The translations under genes were made by a program, and so were the position numbers. This document shows positions 36,472-45,797 of a stretch of 64,000 nt of DNA, piece after piece. Within the stretch, counting starts at the first letter, position 1, and every line of letters begins with the position of its first letter. The notes below the pieces were generated by a model. That model was not told the DNA's origin and ran no database searches. It was given only the letters and a program-made list of their open reading frames with translations. This stretch comes from Woeseiaceae bacterium. Its GTDB lineage: Bacteria; Pseudomonadota; Gammaproteobacteria; Steroidobacterales; Woeseiaceae. The DNA is taken from NCBI GenBank assembly GCA_021773035.1, contig JAJFKU010000024.1, forward strand, positions 40,883 to 104,882, read 5' to 3'.

Positions 36472-37887
36472 TTGAAAGACCTCAAAAACCTGCTGCTTGC
36501 AAGCGTCGCGGTCTGCCTGGGGTTTGGCCAGGCTGCCGAGGCCGAGACACTCGCAATCGTTGGCGGAACCATCATCGATGCGACCGGGAACGACCCGATC
36601 AGGAACGGAGTATTACTCGCTGAAGATGGGCGCATTACTGCCGTAGGACGCGATGTGGTCGTGCCGGGCGACGCACGCCTCATCGATGCGCGTGGCAAGT
36701 ACCTGATCCCCGGTCTGATCGATGCGAATCTTCACCTGTTTCTCAACATCGATTCGGAAACCCTGGTCAAGTACGAAGACCGCTACCACGAGATCATCGT
36801 CGAGGCTGCCCAGCTGACGCTGAAGAGTGGACAGACCACGGTGTTTGATACCTGGGGACCTTATGCAGCACTGGTACGAGCGCGCGACTCTATCAACTCA
36901 GGTGAGTCGATCGGGAGTCGCATATACCTGGCCGGCAATATCATCGGTTTTGACGGGCCGCTGTCAGACGATTTTCGTGCGGCCGCGGCACCCTATTTCA
37001 GCAAGTCTTTCGTTCGTCGCACGAATGATGCCTGGGAGCAGGATGTAGGGCGTGAGCTGATGTGGCTCGGGCCCGACGAGGTCCACTCCAGGGTGCACGA
37101 GTATGCTCGCAGCGACGTTGACTTTCTGAAGTATGGCGCCAGCGGGCATTCTGAGATGTTCTTCATTTCATTTTCCCAGCGCGTTCAGGCTGCGATTGTC
37201 GCCGCGGGTCATGCAGAGGGAAAAACGGTGCAGGCTCACACGACCTCCATTGAGAGTCTGGACATGGCTATCGAAGCCGGCGTCGACATCATTACGCACT
37301 GCGATATCACCGGTCACGTCAGGGCAATTCCAGCGGAGACTATTCAGAAAATGGTCGATCGTTCCACGGCATGCTCGGTTCTGCCGGTCACCCAGGCGCG
37401 GCTCGACGGCCTGCTCGAAAAAAACCCGGAGGAGGGTGTGGGGGCGGAACTAAAAATGTCGCGGGAGAACATCGCGAATCTTGCGGCGGCAGGTGCGACA
37501 TTGTTGTTATCGACCGATGCGGGTATCGAGCATCCGCTACTTGTGTCTGAACGAGACGATCCGGTGAGCGTCGATCCGAGGACGAAACTGGGTGAAGGTC
37601 ACTTCAATGCGTTAATGGGTTTGCAGGAGATCGGCGTAGCGCCGATGGAAATTCTGAAAATGGCAACCAGCAATCCGGCGAGGGCCTACAGGCTCGACGC
37701 TGATATAGGAACGTTAACGACAGGGCGAATCGCGGACATCGTGATCCTGAATAAGAACCCGCTGAAAGATGCCGGCAACTACCGGGCGATTCACACGGTT
37801 ATCAAGGCCGGTGAGATTGTTGATATCGAAGCATTGCCTTTGGCACCGATAATCAGTTCCATCAAGGTACCGGAGGACGATAAATAG
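36472..37887 (+). CDS. Secreted amidohydrolase family protein
   Basis: The product starts at a TTG at 36472, three bases after the receptor stop, with GGA upstream; a signal peptide covers residues 1-24 (ending AEAETL). It is a 471-residue metal-dependent hydrolase: composite strand LIPGLIDANLHLF near residue 84, KYGASGHSE near 220, VQAHTTSIESLD near 255, ADIITHCDITGH near 275 and LLLSTDAGIEHP near 345, then ATSNPARAYRL at the C-terminal strand. In most amidohydrolases the first motif is HxH; here it is NxH, so the usual binuclear metal site is altered. The pairing with a TonB receptor suggests it processes an imported compound, perhaps a dipeptide or other amide. Substrate not known. Confidence 0.8.
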   Translation: MKDLKNLLLASVAVCLGFGQAAEAETLAIVGGTIIDATGNDPIRNGVLLAEDGRITAVGRDVVVPGDARLIDARGKYLIPGLIDANLHLFLNIDSETLVKYEDRYHEIIVEAAQLTLKSGQTTVFDTWGPYAALVRARDSINSGESIGSRIYLAGNIIGFDGPLSDDFRAAAAPYFSKSFVRRTNDAWEQDVGRELMWLGPDEVHSRVHEYARSDVDFLKYGASGHSEMFFISFSQRVQAAIVAAGHAEGKTVQAHTTSIESLDMAIEAGVDIITHCDITGHVRAIPAETIQKMVDRSTACSVLPVTQARLDGLLEKNPEEGVGAELKMSRENIANLAAAGATLLLSTDAGIEHPLLVSERDDPVSVDPRTKLGEGHFNALMGLQEIGVAPMEILKMATSNPARAYRLDADIGTLTTGRIADIVILNKNPLKDAGNYRAIHTVIKAGEIVDIEALPLAPIISSIKVPEDDK

Positions 37888-37942
37888 GCCCGTTACCGTG
37901 AGTCAGGCCCGCAACTCGTCGCCGGACGTATCGGGACCGGCC

Positions 37943-38125
37943 CTAAAGTCTGTTTTTCTGCCCCGCCGGTTCGTCCGCCAAGTCCGCAACGCCGGGCGGA
38001 TTTTTCGACGCCTCCGCCCGGCGTTGCGTAGCCTGCCTCTTCGAGGCTCGGTTAGGGTTCGCGCGCAAGCGATCCAGCTGCTTGTTGGCGTGATCGATAT
38101 CGCAGTACTGCTTGTCTTTTTTCAT
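37943..38125 (-). CDS. Possible small basic protein
   Basis: A 60-residue frame on the minus strand starts at an ATG at 38125 with a weak GAGAG ribosome site. The protein is hydrophilic and strongly basic, with an Arg/Gln/Ala-rich central stretch (RASKRQATQRRAEASK), and lacks any known motif. A perfect 16-bp inverted repeat lies within it (37985-38028), which weakens the case for a coding role. Translation is uncertain. Confidence 0.3.
   Translation of the reverse strand: MKKDKQYCDIDHANKQLDRLRANPNRASKRQATQRRAEASKNPPGVADLADEPAGQKNRL
37985..38028. repeat. Perfect 16-bp inverted repeat, possible terminator
   Basis: The arms are 37985-38000 and 38013-38028, with a 12-base loop that contains five T residues. 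The stem is GC-rich. It sits about 100 bp after the amidohydrolase stop and may end that transcript, but there is no U run after the stem, as expected of a Rho-independent terminator. It may also be a dispersed palindromic element. Confidence 0.55.
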
Positions 38126-38219
38126 CGAAAACTCTCTGCTCGGAGCTCTATTCGTGCTGTCCTTACAGAGATAAGCGAAATCGATGCGCGAATCCCGTCA
38201 CGCGAACCAGTTTTTACCG

Positions 38220-38417
38220 TTAGTGTTCCGCTGCGACCATTTCGACCGCTTCGGCCGCGGGTTTCTCGATAGTAATGTTGCTTGCCTGACTATCGCCGCT
38301 ACCGCCGCTGCCCATGAGCAGTGCGGCCGCGGCTGCGCCGAGAAGTGCGCCACCGAAACCGCCGGCTGCGGCGGCAAGAAGGGTAGAGGATGGTGGTGGT
38401 TGGCTTGCTTGGTCCAT
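38220..38417 (-). CDS. Small glycine/alanine-rich membrane protein
   Basis: A 65-residue protein starts at an ATG at 38417 with an AAGGA site 8 bases upstream, so translation is likely. It holds one hydrophobic helix (residues about 12-36, LLAAAAGGFGGALLGAAAAA) in the middle and an acidic C-terminal tail (IEKPAAEAVEMVAAEH). It is divergent from the second sigma factor gene, 142 bp away. I do not recognise it. It could be a small stress or regulatory membrane protein. Confidence 0.5.
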   Translation of the reverse strand: MDQASQPPPSSTLLAAAAGGFGGALLGAAAAALLMGSGGSGDSQASNITIEKPAAEAVEMVAAEH

Positions 38418-38559
38418 AGTGTTATTCCTTATCGATTGCGTTATGTCACCCGCCCAGTCTAATTGCCCGGCTCCCGGCTCGCCACTGTCAGCCCGTCATT
38501 GCGGTTGGTTGGTCGATTTGCTATCAAGACATGACAATTCATCATATTTGACTGACTGC

Positions 38560-39117
38560 ATGACGCCTGCACCAACAGTCACAACGCTGCTACGGCAGTG
38601 GCGCTCCGGAGACGCGGAGGCGCTCGATCAACTCACGCCTATGATTTACGGTGATCTGCGCCGGATTGCGGCTCGGCATCTCAGATCCGAGCGGCCGGAA
38701 CATACCTTGCAGGCTACAGCTCTCGTCAATGAAGCGTTCGTTCAGCTGGTGGATGCCGAAATGCAGATCGAGGATCGTGCGCATTTCCTCGCAGTAGCGG
38801 CGAGAATGATGCGCCACATTCTGACCGATTATGGTCGTGCTCGACGCAGCCTCAAACGCGGTAGCGGTGTGGCGCCGGTGACGCTCGAAGAGGACCGTGT
38901 TCCGAATTTCCCATCGACGGACGTCGTGGATATCGATGAGGCGCTGCAGGCACTCTCAAGCGTTGATGAGCGAAAGGCCGACATCCTCGTTCTGCACTAC
39001 TTTGGCGGAATGACCTACGATGAGATAGCCGAAGCCCTGAACATATCGGCCGCAACCGTCGATCGTAATCTTCGTCTGGCGAAAGCGTGGCTGGCAAATG
39101 AACTCAAAGACGATTGA
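38560..39117 (+). CDS. ECF-type RNA polymerase sigma factor (TIGR02999-like)
   Basis: The product of 185 residues starts at the ATG at 38560; the frame is open further upstream but without family sequence. Region 2 shows HTLQATALVNEAFVQLVD and FLAVAARMMRHILTDYGRA; region 4 shows LHYFGGMTYDEIAEALNIS. It is clearly a paralogue of the sigma factor at 9724. Unlike module 1 it is co-directional with its kinase, whose start lies 1 bp after its stop, so both are likely co-transcribed. No obvious ribosome site precedes the ATG. Confidence 0.88.
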   Translation: MTPAPTVTTLLRQWRSGDAEALDQLTPMIYGDLRRIAARHLRSERPEHTLQATALVNEAFVQLVDAEMQIEDRAHFLAVAARMMRHILTDYGRARRSLKRGSGVAPVTLEEDRVPNFPSTDVVDIDEALQALSSVDERKADILVLHYFGGMTYDEIAEALNISAATVDRNLRLAKAWLANELKDD

Positions 39118-39118
39118 G

Positions 39119-41794
39119 ATGAATCCAGAGCGTTGGTCGCGGGTCGAAGATCTGTTCGACGAAGCGATGCAGCTGCAAACCGGGGAGCGTGAAGAATACC
39201 TGGAGAAGGCGTGTCGCGGTGATGGCGAGCTGCGCGCTTATGTCCTCGACTTACTGGCGGCAAGTAGCTCACTTGATGCGACTGTGGCGCACGCTATTTC
39301 TGCGACAGCGAGCGCCGCGTTTGCCAACGAAGAACCCGCGGACAATGAGATGCGCGGAGAGATGATTGGTCCGTATAGGGTTGAGCGCCTGATCGGGTCC
39401 GGCGGAATGGGGATGGTCTACCTCGCGGAACGTGCGGATCAGCAGTTTGAACAGCAAGTAGCAATCAAACTTGGTCGGCACCGGCTGGTTGATCCAGACA
39501 CTGTACTTCGCCTGCGCAATGAACGGCAGATTCTGGCTAATCTCGACCATCCCAATATTGCACGGCTGTTCGACGGCGGTACCACGGATAAAGGCGTTCC
39601 ATATCTAGTCATGGAATACATTGACGGTATCCGCATCGATACCTATTGTGACCTGCATCGACTATCCACCGTAGAAAGGCTGGGGATATTTCAGACGATC
39701 TGCTCTGCGGTTCACTACGCGCACCAGAATCTCGTCATTCATCGCGATATCAAGGCATCCAATATTCTTGTGACGGCGGATGGAGTTCCAAAGCTCCTCG
39801 ATTTCGGCATTGCGAAGTTGATCGACTCTGCCGGTGAGCAGACGGATGGTTTGACGCGCGACGGTGCCGTCATAATGACGCCGGCGAACGCAACACCGGA
39901 ACAGGTATTGGGCGAACCGGTAACGACTGCAACCGATACCTATGCGCTGGGCCTACTGCTATACGCCCTGCTGAGCGGCTATCGTGCTTTCGAGACCGAT
40001 GGAATGTCGCCCAGCCAGTTTGCACGCGTGGTTTGCCAGCAAGACGCCGTGAAACCGAGTCTACGACTGCAACTGGAACACCGATACGCGTCTCACGGTA
40101 GCGACGATAGCGCGTTACAGACGGTCGATGCGGCGGTCAGCGATCGTGGCACAAACGTCACTCGCCTGCAGCGACAGTTACGCGGTGATCTCGACACAAT
40201 CATACTTAATGCGCTTCGCAAGGAACCGGAGCGCCGCTATCGTTCTGTAAGTGCGCTGGCCGATGATATCAGTCTGCATCTGAGATCAATGCCCATCGTT
40301 GCCCGATCCGATTCCTGGCGATATCGGGCGGGCAAGTTTACACGCAGGCATTACGCGGCCGTTGCTACCGCGGTTTCGATTGTCGCGATGCTGGCTACCT
40401 TCACGGTCGCGTTGTCGGTGCAGAATCGGAACATCGCCAAGGAGCGCGACACGGCACGCGAGGTTTCGCAGTTTCTCGAAGATATCTTCATGGCCCAGGA
40501 TCCTGCGCAGGCGAAGGGGGCGAAGATTACCGCCGAGGAGATTCTTGCTGCCGGTGCCAGCAGGATCAAAAGCGATCTGGGTGAACGTCCGGAGATCCAG
40601 TCAACCCTGATGGGTACGATAGGCCGCGTGTACTACAGTCTGGGAGAGTTTCAACCGTCTGCCGAACTGCTGCAGCAAGCTTTGCAACTACAATTGCAAA
40701 CCTATGGTGAAAACCATCCGGTCGTCGCGGCGGCGAAAAACGATCTCGCGGCGACCCTGATTAGACGTGCGGAGTATTCACAAGCACAGGAATTGTTGGA
40801 GACCGCCTTGGAGACCTATCGTCAGCAGGGTGGCCCGGCAACCGCGGAAATCGCCAAGAACCTGAATAATCTCGCGAACGTGTTGCATATCGGCGGCGGC
40901 GACCTCGATCGTGCACAGACCTCTATAGCGGAGAGTATCGAGATTTACACGCGGCTCGGAGAGCGCTACGCCATGAGGCGGGCAGTGGCGAAGGCCACGT
41001 TGGCGCGCATCTTACAAACACAGGGCGATCTTAGAGCGACAGAAGAACTGCTTCTTGAAGCGATTGATATTGTTGTTAAATCGGAAGGTGAGAACCATCC
41101 GTCGATGGCCTACTACCTGCAAAATCTCGGCGTACTGCAGCGCACCAAGGGCGATTTACGGTCCGCAAAAGAAACGCTCGACAAAGCAGTTGTCGCAACG
41201 CGACGTATTCTGGGCGAAAAACACGATCTTCTGGCTGCGACGCTCGTCGATCAGGGTGTCGTTTTTCATCTGACGGGAGATTTCGATAACGCGGAGCGTG
41301 TCATGCGTGAGGCGCAAGCGCTGTACACGGAGACACGCGGCGGCGACCACCCTGCTGTCGGCTATACGATGATAGTCCTTGGAATGTTGCAACACGACAT
41401 GGCGACCCTTGGTGCCGCAGAGCAGACACTTCGGGACGCACTGTCGATTTTTGAAGCGGCATTTGACCATGACCATCAATACACCGCGTCAGCACTAACT
41501 GAACTCGGCGCAGTCCTGAACTCGGCTGGCCGCGCCGAAGAAGCGCAGGTGCTGCTGCAAAGAGCACTCGAGATTCGCGAGAAAGACTATCCCGAGGATC
41601 ATGAACTTGTCGCAGCGACGCGTACGGAGCTTGCTGATGCCTTATCGCGTCAGGGTTTTTTTGACGCTGCCGAACCCATGCTGGCCAGGAGTTTCGATAC
41701 GCTGCGGGAAAAACCGGGTCGCCGGCAAAGACGGGCAAACAGGGCGCTCGCGCGATTTTATGAGTTATCGGGGCAGTCTGATGCCAACGAATAA
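39119..41794 (+). CDS. Membrane Ser/Thr protein kinase with TPR sensor region
   Basis: I chose the ATG at 39119 (MNPERWSRVEDLF), which matches the N-terminus of the other kinase (MSDDRWGKLQTLF) and gives 891 residues; an ATG at 39098 overlaps the sigma gene. The kinase domain spans about 88-400: IGSGGMGMVY, Lys117, HRDIKASN with Asp210, and DFG at 228-230. The activation segment ends ATPEQ rather than the usual APE, a small departure. A membrane helix lies near 412-435 and TPR repeats fill the rest to the end. Catalytic residues are intact. It is a paralogue of the kinase at 10286 and the likely partner of the sigma factor just upstream. Confidence 0.9.
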   Translation: MNPERWSRVEDLFDEAMQLQTGEREEYLEKACRGDGELRAYVLDLLAASSSLDATVAHAISATASAAFANEEPADNEMRGEMIGPYRVERLIGSGGMGMVYLAERADQQFEQQVAIKLGRHRLVDPDTVLRLRNERQILANLDHPNIARLFDGGTTDKGVPYLVMEYIDGIRIDTYCDLHRLSTVERLGIFQTICSAVHYAHQNLVIHRDIKASNILVTADGVPKLLDFGIAKLIDSAGEQTDGLTRDGAVIMTPANATPEQVLGEPVTTATDTYALGLLLYALLSGYRAFETDGMSPSQFARVVCQQDAVKPSLRLQLEHRYASHGSDDSALQTVDAAVSDRGTNVTRLQRQLRGDLDTIILNALRKEPERRYRSVSALADDISLHLRSMPIVARSDSWRYRAGKFTRRHYAAVATAVSIVAMLATFTVALSVQNRNIAKERDTAREVSQFLEDIFMAQDPAQAKGAKITAEEILAAGASRIKSDLGERPEIQSTLMGTIGRVYYSLGEFQPSAELLQQALQLQLQTYGENHPVVAAAKNDLAATLIRRAEYSQAQELLETALETYRQQGGPATAEIAKNLNNLANVLHIGGGDLDRAQTSIAESIEIYTRLGERYAMRRAVAKATLARILQTQGDLRATEELLLEAIDIVVKSEGENHPSMAYYLQNLGVLQRTKGDLRSAKETLDKAVVATRRILGEKHDLLAATLVDQGVVFHLTGDFDNAERVMREAQALYTETRGGDHPAVGYTMIVLGMLQHDMATLGAAEQTLRDALSIFEAAFDHDHQYTASALTELGAVLNSAGRAEEAQVLLQRALEIREKDYPEDHELVAATRTELADALSRQGFFDAAEPMLARSFDTLREKPGRRQRRANRALARFYELSGQSDANE

Positions 41795-41866
41795 ACGGCA
41801 AGACTCCGCGCCTACGACACGTGCCGTATAGCGGGTCAAGCTACCAGGGCTCCGGTTGCGGCCGCG

Positions 41867-43396
41867 CTAGCGGTCGTTCATCTGCATCGTTGCCTCGTCG
41901 ATGATGTTACGCGCCGTGGCAGTGGCGTGGCTGGCTTCATGCTCATACCGCAAGACCGTTTCGGCCATAGCGATAGCCTGCTCAAACTGACGGAACATCA
42001 TATAGGCGGTTGCCAGCAGCAGCCGGCTGCTCTGATCAATCGGCGATTCCCGGACGGCAGCTTCCAGAAACTCAATAGCCTCGTCGATATCCTTGCCTTG
42101 CATAAGATAGGAATATCCCATCAGAGAGTTGAGTTCCGGCGTAGCGTCTGAAATCGTCAGCGCATTGCGCAGGGATTCTTCGAGGCGTTTTGCAAAAAAC
42201 TTCCGCTTTTCGTAGTCGCGGGTCTCGGATGCACGGCGTGCCCAAAACTGCGCATAGTCCATCCAGATGTTGAAGTCGTAGGAAACCAGGTAGATAGCGG
42301 CCTCGAATCGTTTTTCGGCAGCGTCGATATCGCCGCGAAAACCCTCGACCGTTCCGAGGCCGGCTTCTGCGTGGGGGCGGGTCACGTCATCAGACAGCGC
42401 GGCCCGGAACCAGCGTTCAGCATCCGCGTCGTTCTGAAACCGCATAGCCATCCTGCCCAGCGCTATTTGCGCTTCTGCCGCGGTCAGCGATGTAACGCGG
42501 GGCGAAAATCCGGGCAGAGCGGTGTTGATAGCCACGGACTTCGATTCGAACTCGTTCTCCATGAGATAAGTCTGCAGCAGCTCCTGCAGTTCATCGACTT
42601 TCAGGTCGAAGCCGCGCTCAAAAGCCGCAATCTTGTCGAGGCCGTTGCTCAGGTGGTTGTTGTAGCGGGCCACCATCTCCATGACCTCTGCACTGCCCGC
42701 GGCGCGACTGTAGAGGTAGTGCACAAGAAGCCACGACTGTCCGTAGAAAAGGTCGCCCTGCAGTTCGTCTAAGCCATCTATCTCAGAGCGCGTGATGATT
42801 TCGACGGCGGGCAGCCACGCAGCGAAATTCAAACTGGGTAATCGACTTTCCGCGCGCAGGCCATATTCGAAATTGTCCGAATAGATCCGCGATTGAGACA
42901 GATACTCCGCACGTCCTTCCTCAAACCACTTTGGTAATGCTGCGCGCCCATTCTTATGATGCAGGTAATGCACATACTCGTGCAGAATGACCCGAACGCC
43001 GCTCGAACGTTCGGTGTCCTGAATGAAGATAACGTTCTCACGTGTATCCGCATTGAAGATACCGATGGTTTCCCTGGGAGCACCTACCCGCCAGTAGTCG
43101 TCGCCATCATCCAGTGCAACGATTACTGTTGGTACGCTCGACTGGTAAGTCGGCGCGGCGGACGGGTCGTCCAGCGCGGCTCGCATGACTTCAAGATGGC
43201 GTAACAACTCGACTGTGCGATCCACAGGCAGTACGGTGTGTACGCGAAAATTCGCAGAGGTGAGCAGTTTCCACTCACGTTCGACGAGTTCGTCGGCACT
43301 GACGAACTGACCGCAGGCCAGGCCGGCAATGAGCAGGAACGCCAGCCAGGCGGTTTGCCGATTCTTTACATTGATGCACATCTGTACGCTGAGCAT
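41867..43396 (-). CDS. Secreted putative metallopeptidase with TPR repeats
   Basis: The 509-residue protein has a signal peptide (residues about 8-34). The HExxH zinc site, HEYVH (H139, E140, H143), sits in VRVILHEYVHYLHH and is followed by WFEEGRAEYL (E159 or E160 as third ligand), the pattern of gluzincin-like peptidases such as DUF1570. From about residue 320 to the end there are TPR repeats. The N-terminal part has NFRVHTVLPVDRTVELLRHL, typical of such proteins. It is convergent with the second kinase, 72 bp away. The activity is inferred from the motif only. Confidence 0.7.
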   Translation of the reverse strand: MLSVQMCINVKNRQTAWLAFLLIAGLACGQFVSADELVEREWKLLTSANFRVHTVLPVDRTVELLRHLEVMRAALDDPSAAPTYQSSVPTVIVALDDGDDYWRVGAPRETIGIFNADTRENVIFIQDTERSSGVRVILHEYVHYLHHKNGRAALPKWFEEGRAEYLSQSRIYSDNFEYGLRAESRLPSLNFAAWLPAVEIITRSEIDGLDELQGDLFYGQSWLLVHYLYSRAAGSAEVMEMVARYNNHLSNGLDKIAAFERGFDLKVDELQELLQTYLMENEFESKSVAINTALPGFSPRVTSLTAAEAQIALGRMAMRFQNDADAERWFRAALSDDVTRPHAEAGLGTVEGFRGDIDAAEKRFEAAIYLVSYDFNIWMDYAQFWARRASETRDYEKRKFFAKRLEESLRNALTISDATPELNSLMGYSYLMQGKDIDEAIEFLEAAVRESPIDQSSRLLLATAYMMFRQFEQAIAMAETVLRYEHEASHATATARNIIDEATMQMNDR

Positions 43397-43603
43397 GATG
43401 TCTGAACCTATTGGGTGTCAATCGTCGGTCTGTTAGCCAGGGTCCTGGCACCATTGCCTGAGAAACCTCGGGGTTCACCCTTTAATGGCTGTATCGCAAC
43501 TGGACAATAATCAACGGTATCTTCAGCCAGCCTTCAGCTTGCCTGAGGCTTAATAGGTCGCCTTCGGGTCGCTGCTTGCGGGCCGTAAATTAAGGAGACC
43601 ATC

Positions 43604-44164
43604 ATGCACTACACTTCACGCAGCTTTGCCGGTATGGCACTCGCTACTGTTCTTGCGCCGGCTGTCGTATCTGCCGACACCGGGCTTTTTATCGGCGGCA
43701 CGATCGGCAATTCGCATCTGGAAGAAGACTTCAGCGGCCTCGACTTCGACGCAAATGCGAACGCTTATAGACTGTTCGGCGGCTTTCAGCTCGGCGATAC
43801 GCTCGGCATCGAAGCGGGCTATCAGAATTTCGGTGACTTTTCGGAATCAGTCGACGTCTTCGGGACGCCTGTGTTGTCGCGGGTCAGCGGCGATGGCTGG
43901 ACGCTCGGTGGAACGCTGGGAATACCTCTGGCACCCCGAATATCGTTGTTCGGTCGGGCGGGTGTGTTTTTCTGGGATGCTGATGTTACCGTCGACGGTT
44001 TTTCGGTCGACGTCGCGGAGGATGAGAATCCTTACTTCGGCGGCGGTGCGAAGGTCGATATGACCTCGAATCTCTCGCTCACCGGCGACTGGACTCGCTA
44101 TCGCCTGGACGATATTGATGCGGACGTTTACTCGATCGGTTTTCTGTATAGCTTCGGTAACTGA
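43604..44164 (+). CDS. Outer membrane beta-barrel protein (OmpA-like porin family)
   Basis: The 186-residue protein has a signal peptide cut near VSADTG, after which alternate hydrophobic residues form eight strands, for instance GLFIGGTIGNSHL, AYRLFGGFQLG and LGIEAGYQNFGDF. It ends YSIGFLYSFGN. This is the size and shape of an eight-stranded barrel such as OmpX or OmpA without a periplasmic domain. A ribosome site (AAGGAG) is 8 bases before the ATG. Its 3' end overlaps the end of the convergent hydrolase gene by 37 bp. Confidence 0.82.
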   Translation: MHYTSRSFAGMALATVLAPAVVSADTGLFIGGTIGNSHLEEDFSGLDFDANANAYRLFGGFQLGDTLGIEAGYQNFGDFSESVDVFGTPVLSRVSGDGWTLGGTLGIPLAPRISLFGRAGVFFWDADVTVDGFSVDVAEDENPYFGGGAKVDMTSNLSLTGDWTRYRLDDIDADVYSIGFLYSFGN

Positions 44165-45591
44165 CGAGTAATAGTCGCAGCAAGCAGTAGCAGCAAGCCC
44201 AGCACGCCTAACGTGCCCCCGCCGCCGGAAGTGCTGTCGGCTGGTGGTATCGGTGGGGCAGGAGGCGGTGTTGGCGGCGGAGGTGTTGACGCGTCCGGGT
44301 TCGCGGTAGCCGTATTGGAGAAGCCGGAGCGGCTATTGTCCTTCTGGGTGCGAACGCGATAGCGGTACTGCGTTGCCGGTAAGGTCGTAGCATCGGCGTA
44401 AGCCGCCGAGTCCGCAGAGAGTGTTGTTAGCAAGGAATAAGTATCGCCACCGTCATCGGAGCGAAAAATTTCATAGCCGGACTCGCCCGCTGCACGATCG
44501 GACCAGCTCAAGCTCACGGCGCCGCTGTTACCGTCCACAATCAAAGCGAGGTGGGTGGGCGTAACGAAACTGCAGTCGCCGATATCAAACAGGAAGTCCA
44601 AGCCGCAATCGGCGGTGAAGATAGACGAGGTATGACCGATTTCCGGGCTGATCGCCTTGATATGTGTGTCATATACGCCGTCGCCGAAAAAGTCTCGAAG
44701 GTAGTTGTAGTAGACGGTGCCACGTTCCAGCCTCTGCCGCCCCTGAAGGTTTGCCGCGCAGCTTCCATCCAGCGAAGACGAACCGGGATCGTTATCGTCT
44801 TCACCCAGTAGATAACGAACGTCCCGTAACGGATACTGAGCCTGAACCTGGTCGGTTCCACCTATTCCGACTACGAAACTGTTCAGATTGCCGCTGAGGC
44901 CGTATTTATAATCATCGTAGTCGGGACAGCCGGTACTATCGGGTATCGCGAACTGGTCTACGCTGGTGCCGATTCTGCGGCTGTTGTCAACATAGACCAT
45001 CGACGACGGATTAGCAGGAACATAGCGCACTCGAATCGTGCCGGTGATTGCGCTCAGGTCCTGTTCCAACAGGCTGGTCGCGGCGAAACGTTGCGCGTAT
45101 TGGCCGCCGGCTGAATGTCCTGCTATCACGACGTCAGTAACAGCAGGGTTATTGGTGACAAGTTCGCTGACAACCTGGCCAACCAGTTCGAAGGAACTGA
45201 TCCTCCCGCGGCCATTGTCGGTGGACAGGTGCCCCTGCCGCCAGCCGTTGGGCCAAAACAGGACTTCCGGTCCGAGCGCATTCGCAGCTATATCGTCGTC
45301 GATCAGGAACTGGGGCGCGAAGATGAAGGTTTCGTTTCCGACGCCAATGGTGGCGGCTGCGTCGACAAGTCTTTCATACGTGATGTTGGTCCGCCCTGCA
45401 CCGTGTACGACGACAATCACGCGCTCGATGGTGTCACCGGCGATACCGATGTTCTGGTTGCTCTCGTAATAGAGTGTGCGTGAATTGCCGTCGACCAGCC
45501 GCGTTACCTGCTTGGAAAACAGGTCCTGTGCGGACACTGGTGAGACGGCGAAGCCGGACAGTAAAACCGACAGGAGCATTCGTGCGGGCAT
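44128..45591 (-). CDS. Secreted alpha/beta hydrolase with a C-terminal sorting-like tail
   Basis: The 487-residue protein has a signal peptide cut near VSAQDL. The hydrolase part holds VIVVVHGAGRTN near residue 59 and the nucleophile elbow AGHSAGGQ (Ser160). It is followed near residue 350 by a fibronectin III-like strand set (ALIVDGNSGAVSLSWSD, YEIFRSDDGGDTYSLLTTL) and a proline-rich linker. The end, GGGGTLGVLGLLLLLA with a basic tail, looks like a GlyGly-CTERM signal, which rhombosortase-type systems use for surface anchoring. No rhombosortase gene is visible in this window. The substrate of the hydrolase is unknown. Confidence 0.75.
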   Translation of the reverse strand: MPARMLLSVLLSGFAVSPVSAQDLFSKQVTRLVDGNSRTLYYESNQNIGIAGDTIERVIVVVHGAGRTNITYERLVDAAATIGVGNETFIFAPQFLIDDDIAANALGPEVLFWPNGWRQGHLSTDNGRGRISSFELVGQVVSELVTNNPAVTDVVIAGHSAGGQYAQRFAATSLLEQDLSAITGTIRVRYVPANPSSMVYVDNSRRIGTSVDQFAIPDSTGCPDYDDYKYGLSGNLNSFVVGIGGTDQVQAQYPLRDVRYLLGEDDNDPGSSSLDGSCAANLQGRQRLERGTVYYNYLRDFFGDGVYDTHIKAISPEIGHTSSIFTADCGLDFLFDIGDCSFVTPTHLALIVDGNSGAVSLSWSDRAAGESGYEIFRSDDGGDTYSLLTTLSADSAAYADATTLPATQYRYRVRTQKDNSRSGFSNTATANPDASTPPPPTPPPAPPIPPADSTSGGGGTLGVLGLLLLLAATITRQLPKLYRKPIE

Positions 45592-45797
45592 ATCGACCTC
45601 CGTACCGCACCGCCAGTGACGATTGCCGGGGCGCTTCCTGTGTTGTTTAATCGTTGGGATGTTTTCAGATTTGTCGACAATAGTGGTTGAAAAGAAAAAG
45701 TATTTCCAACCTGATTCGGAATATAGCTATGCGTGGCTTTCATGAATCTAAACCGTGTTTGTGCTGCACTGTCAGCAGGTCCCGAAGGTGAGTTTTG

